Positions 49,701 to 62,500 of a stretch of 64,000 nucleotides of DNA are shown one piece after another (position 1 is the first letter of the stretch; each line of letters opens with the position of its first letter). A model generated the notes under the pieces. The model saw only the letters and a program-made list of their open reading frames with translations. It had not been told where the DNA came from and did no database searches. The translations under genes were made by a program, and so were the position numbers. The stretch lies in contig NC_084499.1 of NCBI RefSeq assembly GCF_030035675.1, positions 20,439,953 through 20,503,952 on the forward strand, read 5' to 3'. The DNA is from Rhineura floridana (Eukaryota > Chordata > Lepidosauria > Squamata > Rhineuridae).

Positions 49701-52700
49701 GATAATCCAGTGGGCCAACTCCTCCCCACAGCCACCTCCAAGCATCATTCCTGAGGACAAAAAGAAGAGGGCGGATTTTTATATGGAAGGACTGTGAGCT
49801 CCTCTCTAGTACAGACAACGAATCCCTGTCCAGAGGATGCAATCTGGCTGGTTTCATCTCCTCAAATTATCCTAGATTTTTCTAAAAAAAAAAAAAAAAA
49901 AGAATCTTGAGGGAGACAGGAAGGGTAAAGTATTGTGTGTGCTACACAGTTTAATTTTTCTTTTGCACAGGTTGTCTGGGCCACCCTGGAGAAACAGGCA
50001 GCTGCACCTGGATCTGGTGTACTCTCTCCAATCCGAACTGGATGAAGGGTGAACGGCAAGGGCTTAGGAAATTTGGACGCTGCCTTACACCAAGACAGAC
50101 CATTGGTCCATCCAGCTCAGTACCATCTACACTGACTGGCAGTGGCTCTCCAGACTTTCAGACAGCGTACATCCCCAGACCTACCTGGAGATGCCGGGGG
50201 TCGAACCTGGGACCTTCTGCATGCAAGGCAAAATGCTCTACACTGGGCAACAGTCCTTCCCTAAGGAGGCGTAATATGGAAGAGGCAGAGGGCACCACTC
50301 CATTGACGAGGCAAAGGACAGGCCCAACGAGCCTGCCCAGTGTAGGGGATGGTGCTCTGCTTATTTATTACTGGAGGTCCAAGGTGCCCTGGCTCTGGGG
50401 TCAGAGTCCTCCCCTTCAGGGGACTCTGAGCAGAAGATGGCATTGCCCTCAGCACCAGCCCCACATGTACATACTGAAGAAGAGGCCCATGCGCAACATG
50501 TGCCCATTGTACATTGCCTCTCCAGCCGGAGGAGACGGTGTTGCCCTGCTATACGGACTCCAGCTCAGAAGTCGTGATGGAACCACAGTCTGTCCTGCTC
50601 TACCAGAGTCACAGCAGGATGGGCCTCTTTACATGAAGAGGCGCCTTTCATGCAAAGAGAAGCTAACAGCCCAGACAGCTGCAGCTCGTATTTAAGGCCC
50701 AGCCCGAGGATGACTGGTGCTGAAGCAACATCTCAGCCTTGGTCTTATGAAATCTCCAGCCTGAGCCGTGCATAGAGCTGTCCAAGGTACTACTTAGACA
50801 GAGCTGCAGGTCTTAATGAAGGCCCAGCCTGAGGATGACTGGTGCTGAAGCAACATTTGAGGTCTGCACTTAGGGATTCTCCAGCCTGAGCCATGCATAG
50901 AGCTGTCCAAGGTGCTACTACGACAGAGCTGCAGCTCCTATTTAAAGCTCAGGTAGAAGATGACTAGTGCTGCAGCAACATCTGAGCCTTGCTTTAAGGA
51001 TCCTCCAGGCTGCTACCTGATGCTTAGCCTCTATAATGTTGCCATTGCTTAAAACATACTGCAACCATGCACACACATGAATCTTTGCTGTGCAAACAAG
51101 TTCTTAATGACTGGTATTTTAAAAATTATTATTTAGAAGGGGAAAAATGTTTTTGCTTCTTACCAGCACTATTGAAACCACAACCCAGGAAAAAGCCTCG
51201 GACCTCTGGTGCTTCCCCCATGAGAGGCTTGTGGTCAGCAGTAAATGACTCTTTAAAAAAACACACACAGAAGACAAGAATGAAACATAGACCCACCACC
51301 ATATTCCTTGTTCATGTGCACAAAGGCTGTGACGCTAAACACACATACAAGGAAGAGGGCCCCAGAGGATGCCAGTGAGGCATATTGCCAAGTAACCATT
51401 GTACAGTGCAATGCTCATAGATGCTCTTCATGTATCCCTCAGCAGTGTGTGTGGGGGGAAGGACAACTCAGCCTGGTTAATGTGCCTTCGCAAGCCTTTC
51501 CCCCCCCCCACAATAGGGGAGAATGTAGCATCCAAAAATACAGCAGGGAAGGAGGACCTTTTCGCCCCTGCAGGCCAGATCCTGACCCTAACCCTATCCC
51601 TGTGGATCAGCTTTGACAGGGTGAGCAGGACGACATACCTGTCAATCCCCTGACTTCATGGTGACACCAGACAGACAAGTGGGTGGTCAAATTCCATCAC
51701 GCAGTGCTTCCGAAGCACCCAACGACGGGCGCTCGGGAATCTCTGCGCCCTGGGCTTTGCTGCTCCAACAGAACCAAGCAGTTTCCATCAAAACCACTGC
51801 TAAAACAGATCCTTTTCGCTCCCTCTTAGAAGCGATTTCAGTGGAAACTGCTTGGTGCTCCTGCTGCAAGGGGCACTCCTCCGGCACAGGACTAATCAGG
51901 AGCTTGCTTTAAGCTCCCACATGCCGAGTCAGGCCACTGATCCATTTAGTTCAGTACTGTCAACACTCACTGGCAGCAGCTCTCTAGGATTTCAGACTGG
52001 GGTCTCTCCCAGCCTTACCTAGAGACACTGAAGATTGACTCTGGGACCTACTGCATGCAGAGCAGATGCTCTACCAGTGAGCTATGGCCCTATCCCTAAA
52101 AACAGATTCTAGTCCTCATTGTTCTGAGTAAAGGGCTCTATTAAATAGGAATAGAGGAAGTTGCCTTATCCAGAGCGAGATCTTTGGGCCTTCTCGCTCA
52201 GTACTGTCTGCACTGACCTGCAGTGGCTCTCCAGGGTTTCAGATGGGGGACAAGCCCAATCCTGTTTAGAGATGCCATTGGGGATTGCAACTGGGATGAC
52301 CTCCATGCAAAGCAGGTGCTCTACCCACTGAGCAACGGCCCTTCCTGATTGTTCCTCTGAAGCCATGCTGGTACCTGCCCCACACTTGACATCACACGGA
52401 ACTTCAGGTGTAGGGCAGGCGGACACAATTTAGGGGAAAATGACCTGGTGGGGGATGGCTGGCAGGTGAAATGCGGCCCACGCGCCTGGGTTCCTTGATG
52501 TTCTCCGCTGCCTTAGGCCAGCCCTGAAGGGAGATGGCCCTGAAGGGAGAAGCCAGTGTTCATTTCACCAGGGTGTAAAGAGGAGAACTTGTGAAAGAGG
52601 TGTCACTGGCTTCTTGCTCTCCACCAGCAAAATCACCTGTGGACCTCCCCCTGTTTCCATCCGCTCTTTCGCACAAGTCCAATTGTTTCCAAAGTTCTGG

Positions 52701-53554
52701 AAGGTGAATCAGAGCACTCAAAAATAGAAGAAAAGTCTCCTGGAGAATAGTTGCCTCCAAACCCTGCTAATTGAGCTGAGAATACTTTAAGGGGTTATTC
52801 CTAGCCAGAAAATGGTTATTATTTTAAAAACAGTCATCTTTCTCTCTCTCCCCACCCACACATTCAAAGAAATTACCATCGCACACACTTTTCCTGAAGC
52901 TGATATTTATTTTATCATCAGGAGGTTTTTAACATATATATTTTGAAAGCCAAATCAATTTCTGCTGTCAACATTTCATAAATTTCAGGGCAGGGGTGAG
53001 GGGAAGGGCAGGGGGGGAAAACATATTTCAAAATGCATGAATGGTCCCAATGGAATTTCAGCCAAATTCCTGCTTTGAGGCTACTCTTAACATTTGTGCC
53101 TGGTCCTTCTGTTTGGCCTCCAGATAAGGCAGTCATCAGGGCCTTTTTGGGGATGGCACTCAACAGCACAGAATACCATCACCTCTTTTTTTGCTGCCCT
53201 TGGCAGCCATTTTGTGTTGGCACCCATGGCACTTCTATCAAAATATGGGTGTTGGCATCTATTTTTTTTTACCAAAAAAAGAGAGCACTTCCTACAATGC
53301 ACAAGAACATTACAGGACAATGTTAGCCAATGTGGTGCCCTCTAGAAGTTGCTAGATTGCAACCCCCATCATCCCTGACCATTGAACATGTTGGCAGCCT
53401 GGGCCAGGTGGGAGATCCACAATGTCTAGAGGGTGCCACATTGGCTACCTTTAGTGTAGGGGGATCTGGGCACACTTCCATGGCCCTAACGAGCCCTGCA
53501 ATCTCTCTCTCTCTCTCTCTCATTTGAGCCATGTTTCTTGAGCTCTGATGCGCG

Positions 53555-53593
<39 letters not shown>

Positions 53594-56500
53594 AGAGAAG
53601 ACTGTGAGGGGGCCATGCGGAGCTGGTTCTGGGTTTTGTGGACACCATTGCCCACTTGCTTGCTGTTTCCCTCTGGGTCCAATTCACACAATCACCCAGA
53701 GGAAAAACACTAGGCAGGCAAAGGGGGCACTTCTACTCCTCAGCAGGGTCTACATCTGGGAAGGGGGGATATAACTTTAATAAATAAACAAACAACTATC
53801 ACCCCTCCTCTTTTCCCCTCTCTTCTCAATCCCAGGCCTCTGTCTCCTTCTCTCTAGAGATGTGAGGGAACAGCCATTTCCATTCTGACCTGCATTTGTC
53901 AGAATCAGCACAGCTTCCATTCCACTGCAGCTCAGTTCCTGCTAAATACGACTCTCCACTATTTAACCTAAGTATTTATGTAACTTGCATTCCTTTCAAC
54001 ATAAAGGAAGCATCGAAGCAATATCAGAAAGAAGCACGTCTACATCCACACCATACACTGAAAACAGTATTACACCACTTTAAACACCCATGGTTGCTTC
54101 CCCCAAAGAATCCTGGGAAGTGCAGTTTGCCAAGGGGGCTGAGAGTTGTTAGAAGACTCCCACCCATTCCCTTCCCAGAGCTACAATTCTCAGAGTGACT
54201 TAATAATCAATTCCCTGGCCCCAGGAAACTCTGGGAATTCATAGAATTATTTTTTTTAAAAAGGAGTTATAGGAAACTGCCACTTTAGCCTCTAGCCTGG
54301 CAACCATTTCCACTCTTGCTGACTTTGCTGCCAAGTAAATGCATCTCTTGTGCCACCTTCAGGAGCGAACAATCAATGCATGCACAAACCAAGAACGAGG
54401 CAGCTTTCTATATTCCTAAATGGAGACATGTCACTGATTTAAATGAGGCAAGGGTTGAGTGAAAAGGGTCTTCTGCTTCTCTTTTGAACTAGCAGCCCTA
54501 TCCTAACCATGCTGACTTAGAAGTAAGCCCTACTGAATTCGGTGGGGCTTCCTCCCCATGTCACTGGTGGCTCCACATCAGTGGGGCAGTGGAATCCACT
54601 CCGGGTTTTAGTCTGAACATTTAAGGGCCTGTCCTAAGTGCTGAAACCTATTCTTCAAATAGGTTGAGCACTTTGCACAGCTCCTTGAAAGACTGCACCC
54701 TGCAGCAGATTTCACTTTTCCACTGAGGCACCTCTGCCCTCAGGTAAGCAGGGTTAGGATCACAGACCAACGTCTCTCATACTGTGCCGTGTTTTCATGG
54801 ACTGGGAGTGTCCTCACCTGGGCCACAGACTGTGGATTTAATGCCTGTTTTCTCCAGCACCGGGACTCGGTTGATGGCACCTTCAATGTGCTGCGTAAAC
54901 ACATCCCAATCCAGATCAAAGAGGCCAAAGGCAAAGTTGTCCAGGACCTGAACGGGCAAGAGCCAGGCATTACAGACAACTGTGACAAGGACACGACTTT
55001 TTAGAGATGGGGAAACAGTATTGGACAGCCATCACCACCACGTGGGACACAATTTTGTCTCCTTTAAATGCCCTCGTGGTCTCTTATGAAACCAGCTTGG
55101 CCATTTTCCTCTCCCCCGGACGCTTCAACCTGAATCAGGCCCCTTTAAGGATGGCCACTGTTCCTTTCCAGGGGGGGCATCGGAAGAGTGGCTCACTCTC
55201 CCCTCCCCATGAACCTGACCCCATGCTGAGAACGAGTCAAGATAGGGCCTCCCCACCCCCCACTTTCAGTCGATAGTGCCATGTTTGTGGAATAACCCCT
55301 CTGGGGGCCATTTGTCTTTTATTTATCTTATTATTATGTTATTGCATTTCTATCCCACCTTCCCCCTAAGGAGCTCAAAGTGGTGTGCATGCTTCTCCTC
55401 TCAATTTCATCCTCACAACAAACCTGAGAGGTAGGTTAGGCTGAGAAGCACTGAGAAGTGGCCCAAGGTCACCCAGTGAGTTTCATGGCTGGGTGGAAAT
55501 TTGAACCCCTGGTCTCTCAGGTCATAGTCTGACACTCCAACCACTATACCACACTGGCTCTGTGCAACCAACAAGCCCAAATTTATTTTCCCGTTGCTAC
55601 AACAGATAAGCCCAGATGTGGCTGTCAAGATGATGCTGTAAAAGTGGGTCACTGAAAAGGATCTCCATGGTCAGTTGCCTGGACATGAAAGGCCAGAAGA
55701 GGTAGAAAATCCTGTTCAGCTCTTCATATTTATACTAAGCCTGGCCAATCCAGAGGCTTCACACTGCCTGCCAATCAGAGGTGCTGATGTTGCACATTGC
55801 TGCTATTCCTTTCCCCACCTGGAGGGGGCTCTGCAGAGCTTGGAAAAGTTACTTTTTTGAACTACAGCTCCCATCAGCCTAATCCAGTGGCCATGTTGCC
55901 TAGGGCTGATGGGAGTTGTAGTTCAAAAAAGTAACTTTTCCAAGCTCTGGCTCTGATATCTGTGCTCATGCACACAGCTCACACCCATTTACTAAGCAAT
56001 GTTCCAGACTCACGAGAAGGGCTGTAGCCCAGCGGCAGAGCATCTGCCTTGCATGCAGGAAGTCCCCGTTTCAGTCTCCGGCAGCATCTCCAGGTAGGGG
56101 TGGGAAAGATTCTCTATCAGAAATCCTGGACAGTCACTGCCAGTCAGTGCAGACAATACTGAGCGTGGTGGACCAATGGCCTAACTCAGAATAAAGCAGC
56201 TTCCTCTGGTCCTTACATCAGAGGATTCTCGGGGAAAGCCCTGGAATGCTGGCAACAACTCTGCAAGGTAGATCAGACAGAGCCTTCAAAATCCTCTGGC
56301 TACATCCTGAATTATATAACTTTGGGGGGAAAGTACAAGCTGCAGGGAAAGGCCATAGCTCAGGGGCAGAGCACCTGCTTTGCATGCAGAAGGTCCCAGT
56401 TCAACCTCTGGCATCTCCAGGTAGGGCTAGGAGACCCCTCAGTGAAAAATGGGAGTGCTGCTGCCAGCCAGTGTCTACAATATTGAGTTAGAAGGTCTGA

Positions 56501-59500
56501 CTCAGTATAAGGCGCTTCCTATGTTCCTAAATTTCAGAGCTGTCTAGGTTTTTGTGCTCTCTGGCAAACAGGTAAATTCAGAAGTGTTCAACACGCACAC
56601 ACAAACACAGCCCTCTTTCCAACATCCATGTATTGCTGTGTTTTTAATTCCTCAAGAACACCACTCACCTCTTCCCAGAAGATGGGATTTGACTCATATC
56701 CGCCCACGGAAAGAGCATCACCTTGGAGACGCAGATACACAGATGCGTCGTGATCTCGAACATTTGGCATGTTCTAAAAATAACCGAAGAGGAAAACAAT
56801 CAAATCTGGGGCAAGAGACGGCACTTTCAGGTACACATTGTACAAAAAAAAATGTGGACACTTTTTGACATGAGGGGCAGATCTTTTTAATTTCCTCGGT
56901 TTGCTCTGTAATCATTTTAATGCCCACAGTGTTTTGAGAGCTTTGCTGGGCAAATGTATGTTTTCCTGTTGCTGAATTTATTTACTTTTAGGGATGGGGA
57001 GGAATTTGATTCAATTCTCATTTTAAGGGTCTGTTAGCTCTTGCACAGCAATTACTGATGCAAAGGACCATAGTTTGCATCAACAGGGTCTTGGAAGGAC
57101 ATCTAGTGGCAACTTGAGGAATAAACTTTCTTGAGACTTCCTAAGAAGTAGGGGTGAGTACCAATGGCAAGACTCAGATTGGATCCCAATTCAGGGCTTC
57201 GTAAAACAACCCACCTGGAACAAGGTGTTTCATAGGCTGTCTGATTTCGGCTATGGGTCTGTCTGCTTATTTTCCCCACAATTGGCTATTGGGAAATTGT
57301 AATTTTTTTAAAAGCAACCATAACTTTCTTTTTAACACAAGTGGATGAAATTTGTAGGTACGGTAGCCCCTTCAGAGTGGATAAAGTCCATCAAATTACC
57401 TACAAATAGGTTTGGGGGCTTTTGTCCTGGGCACCTTTAAAGTCTGATGGAACTTTTGTAACTTTTGTTGTTGTTTTTCAACAGAATTGAATGAAATTTG
57501 CAGGCAAATCCTGAATTGCCTGAATTCTGCCAAATTCCAGAAGGATAGATGCAGTCTTTTTCCCACAGGGCCAGCCATTACAGTTTTAGGCTAGTTTTTT
57601 TTAAAAAAGAGGTTCCCTTAATGTCCACTTGTATTTTGTTAGCAAGTACATAAGAACATAAGAAGAGCGTGCTGGATCAGGCCAGTGGCCCATCTAGTCC
57701 ATCATCCTGTTCTCACAGTGGCCAACCAGGTGCCTGGGGGAAGCCCGCAAGCAGGACCCGAGTGTAAGAACACTCTCCCCTCCTGAGGCTTCCGGCAACT
57801 GGTTTTCAGAAGCATGCTGCCTCTGACTAGGGTGGCAGAGCACAGCCATCATGGCTAGTAGCCATTGATAGCCCTGTCCTCCATGAATTTGTCTAATCTT
57901 CTTTTAAAGCCGTCCAAGCTGGTGGCCATTACTGCATCTTGTGGGAGCAAATTCCATAGTTTAACTATGCGCTGAGTAAAGAAGTACTTCCTTTTGTCTG
58001 TCCTGAATCTTCCAACATTCAGCTTCTTTGAATGTCCACGAGTTCTAGTATTATGAGAGAGGGAGAAGAACTTTTCTCTATCCACTTTCTCAATGCCATG
58101 CATAATTTTATACACTTCTATCATGTCTCCTCTGACCCGCCTTTTCTCTAAACTAAAAAGCCCCAAATGCTGCAACCTTGCCTCGTAAGGGAGTCGCTCC
58201 ATCCCCTTGATCATTCTGGTTGCCCTCTTCTGAACCTTTTCCAACTCTATAATATCCTTTTTGAGATGAGGCGACCAGAACTGTACACAGTATTCCAAAT
58301 GCGGCCGCACCATAGATTTATACAATGGCATTATGATATCGGCTGTTTTATTTTCAATACCTTTCCTAATTATCGCTAGCATGGAATTTGCCTTTTTCAC
58401 AGCTGCCGCACACTGGGTCGACATTTTCATCGTGCTGTCCACTACAACCCCAAGGTTTCTCTCCTGGTCGGTCACCGCCAGTTCAGACCCCATGAGCGTA
58501 TATGTGAAATTAAGATTTTTTGCTCCAATATGCATAATTTTACACTTGTTTATATTGGATTGCATTTGCCATTTTTCTGCCCATTCACTCAGTTTGGAGA
58601 GGTCTTTTTGGAGCTCTTCGCAATCCCTTTTTGTTTTAACAACCCTGAACAATTTAGTGTCATCAGCAAACTTGGCCACTTCACTGCTCACTCCTAATTC
58701 TAGGTCATTAATGAACAAGTTGAAAAGTACAGGTCCCAATAACCAGCAATAACGTCCAAGAATCTGAATGGTCTTACTCTGACTACAACCCAATATTTAT
58801 ATCATGCTCTTCAGTCAATAAATACCCACAGCAGTTTATTAGAAAGAGAAATACACTAGGAAACAAACATACAATATTCGAAACCGTTGAACTGAAAACT
58901 AGCATCAACAGTGCACGAACCTGGATCCCTTCTATCCGCTCTGTGACTACATACGCATGATGCATAGCCACTAGGGGCACATTAACACCGGCCATCTTCC
59001 CCAGGGATTGGGCCCATACACCTGTTGGAGAAGGAAGGTCTACTGTTGGGTGATTACAACAATCAGAAATGCTGGAGGTGGGGGAGAGAGGGGTTGATGT
59101 ACAGAGCTCACATCAACTTCTGGCTGGTTTGAAGAGGGCTGTAAGCTCAGAAGGGGAGAATTTGTCCTGCATGCAGAAGGCCCCAGGATCCATCACTGGC
59201 ATTTTCAGAGCTGGTAATGACCCCATCAGAAACCCTGGAAAACCGCTGCCAGTCAGTGTAGACAATAAGGAACTAGATGGGCCGACGGTCAAACTCACTA
59301 GAAGGCAGCTCAGTGGCAGAGCACCCAGTTTTCATGCAGAAGGTCCCCATGTTCAACTTCCAGTATCTCCTGGTAGAACAGAGACTCTCGCCTATGTCTG
59401 TTTGTCTCTCTCTCTCCCCCCCCCCCGTTAATTAGGGTTTAAAACCCTACGAGGTGCTGAATCAGGTCCTGAAGTATCTTGCAGGGGTGCACTGACCTAC

Positions 59501-62500
59501 CCAGAATCACTTTGTCATGCAGGAATGAATAATTCTCCACTGAGAGCAACTGCAAGATAATGAGCATGATTCCGTCGGCAAGCCCAGAGGCTCTCCAAGA
59601 GTAGCCAACGTTTCAGATGGGAAGGGAGGATCATAAGACTTTTCTTACCCATGCAGTTCACCAAGCAGGAAGTCTGGACGGTTCCGTGGTCTGTCACCAC
59701 AGCCGCCACCCGTCGGACTCCCAGGTCGTCTGTCCTTACCTCTACGCCCGTCACGGGGCAGTTCTCGATCACCTACAAAAGCAAATTGAAACATAAGCTC
59801 CACATGAGTGTGTGTGTGTGTGATGACACTTGTGTGAATTCCTGTGTGACTGTGCTTCAGCTGCCATTGCAAAGGCCATGGCCCCAATCCCAGCAGGCTC
59901 TTGCCACTTACCAGAGCTCCCCGAGCAGTGGCTGCCCGGGCCAGGGTTGTGCAGGTCCCAGCGGGATCCATCGTGCCATCCTTGGGGACGTAGAGTGTGC
60001 CGTAGAGATCACCCACGTTCATCAAGGGATACAAGTCTTTCGTTTCCCCAGGTGTCAGAACATACGATTCGATGCCATAAACCTTGCCTAGCTAGGAAAC
60101 ATGTCAAGAGAGCAAGAGTCTCACAAATAAATAACAGAAGAGCCCTGCAGCGGGAGCAGGCCAGGGTCTCATCCAGTCCAGCATCCCATTCTCACAGTGG
60201 CCAAGGAGATGTCCCCATGGGAAGCCCACGAGCAGGATTTGAGCAGAAGAGCACTCTCTCCTCCTGCAGTTTCCAGCAACTGGTATGCAGAAGCATACTG
60301 CCTCCGACAATGGAGGGAGAGCATCAGAAGAGTCTGGCTGGTGCTACAGGCCAAAGGCCCATCTAGCCCAACATCCTGCTCATGCAGAAGCCCTCAAGCA
60401 GGACCTGGGTGCAACAGCAACTCTCTCAATTTAGGAATCCCAGCAACTGGCACTCAGAGCCATTCTGCTTCTGATATACAGGACCATAGCTAGTAGCCAT
60501 CAATATCCTTGTCCTCCCTGGAATTAGAAAGCCATAGGTGAGCATAAAAGCAGGTGTGGGGACCTTTTGCCCTCCAGATGTTGCTGAACTACAACTCCAT
60601 CATCCCTGGCCATTGGCCATGCTTGCTGGGCTGATGGGACTTGTAGTTCAGCAACATCTGGAGGGCCAACAGTTCCCCCACACCTGGTATAAAGCAAGGA
60701 TATAGCAATTGACGGGGACAAGAGTGTGAAGGTGTTTGTGTTGGATGCAGGAGGAGCATCCAGCCAAGATCAGCCAACGTTGTGCCCTCTAGATGTTTCT
60801 GGACCTTCCACTCCTTTCAGCGTCACTGAAGAGAGCCAACAGTCAGTCATGATGGGAGTAGGAGTCCAACACCCTTTGGAAGGGTCCCCAATGGCTACCC
60901 CTGGTCCAGACAACATGAATGAGGAATGATTTTGTCAACAGAAGCGAGACCAGGGAAGACCAGAGAGAAGAGCATTGCTCTACTAGGGCAGAGGTTGAAT
61001 TAGTTTGGTCTGCTTTCTTGCAGTGGAGTGACCCAATCGGACAGTCTCAAACTTGCTCACAAATCAGAACACGACTCCCAGACAGATTTAGAAGAGGATT
61101 AGACACATCCATGGGAGATAACACTATCAGCATCTACTAGCTATGTTGGCTAAGTGCTACCTCCACAGTCAGAGGCAGTGTGCCTTGCGATACCAGTTCT
61201 TATTATGGTCTTAAGATTATGCACTTCTGTGGATTTTGCAATTCAGTTCTGGGGTGCAAAAAGCATACACTAGGGGTTCCCAAATTGTGGTCCATCAGCT
61301 TCATTCAGGTGGTCCATGGTATGTCTGCATTAAATATTCATAGTGATTTTTAATTGCATTTTTGTTGCTTCTATAGAATTTAATATTGCATTCTAGAGAG
61401 AATTCAGACTGTAATAGCGTAAAATACAATATAAGAAATTAAAGGAGCAATAAAATACAAATAAAAATCATGCAGCATCTAGCATTGTGTATTACAATTG
61501 CTACAACAGACAGAAAAATCATTAAGTGGTCCAAAAGCTAAGTGACAATTTCCAAGTGGTCCATAGGGAAAAAGGGTTGGGAACCATTGGCATGCACAGA
61601 AATACATATTTTACATTAATTAAAGTGCATACAAAAGGTGTATTTTACTGGGGGACACATTGAGAAGCAATTAAAAATATGTCTTCCCCGTGAAAAGTGT
61701 GTATTTTAAGTAAAAAAATTAATGTACATGAAACGCATACAATGGAGCCCATAGAAATAACATATGGTTGAGTGAGAGACCAAAATGAGATGAAATTAGC
61801 TACTCATCCCCTTCCTATTCTACTCAACGAGGCGTGAGCCAAGGCTTAGCCAGCCTGGAAATTTTCCACTTACAGACATGAGCCTTTTATACTCGTCCAA
61901 TCGCTGCTTGTTTGAGGCAATGAAGAGGCCTCCATTTTGAATCCATCCTGTGTGGAGCCCTGTCTCCTGTTCCAGGTCATGGCTTACCACGTCACGGGTG
62001 CGAGCCAACAGCTCAACCTCCACATCGCTGGGGCGCAACTGCCACAAGAGCCCTGAAGGAGAGGGGGAAAACTATTCTTCAATAGGGTGATAAGGAGGCA
62101 TTGATTTCCATTGGAACCCGAGTCCGTCGCATGCAGCGCTGCTTCCGTTCCACAGCAGTTTGACTCCTGACAAACGCCGCAAGCTGCGGTGGAATGTTCC
62201 GTAGTGAACTGCGTTATTGCTACATTATTCCACACCATTTATTTCAGTGTAAAGGAAATACAGTGCAAACAGGGAACGAACACCATCAGCTATGTCTCCT
62301 CTGTGGATTGAAAGCAACAGCAGTAGTGAATCTTCAATGAGCCAGTGCAGTTTGGCATCATGGCAACCTTTAAAGAATGCATAAACAATCTGCGATCAGG
62401 GCTCCCTACTAACAGTCTCCACCAAGAGAGAGGAGCATCCTTTCTGAGAATTAGGATGAAATTAGTCAGAAAAGAGTTAGTTCTACAACCGTCAGAAATT

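Noticed and set aside
50042-50695. 217-codon frame on the + strand
   Set aside because: It starts inside an inverted SINE-A and runs into a tandem array. No domain and no conserved splice structure.
57855-58793. 312-codon open frame that looks like a gene
   Set aside because: It is the reverse-transcriptase end of a CR1 LINE plus about 17 unrelated leading codons; no host promoter or splice context.
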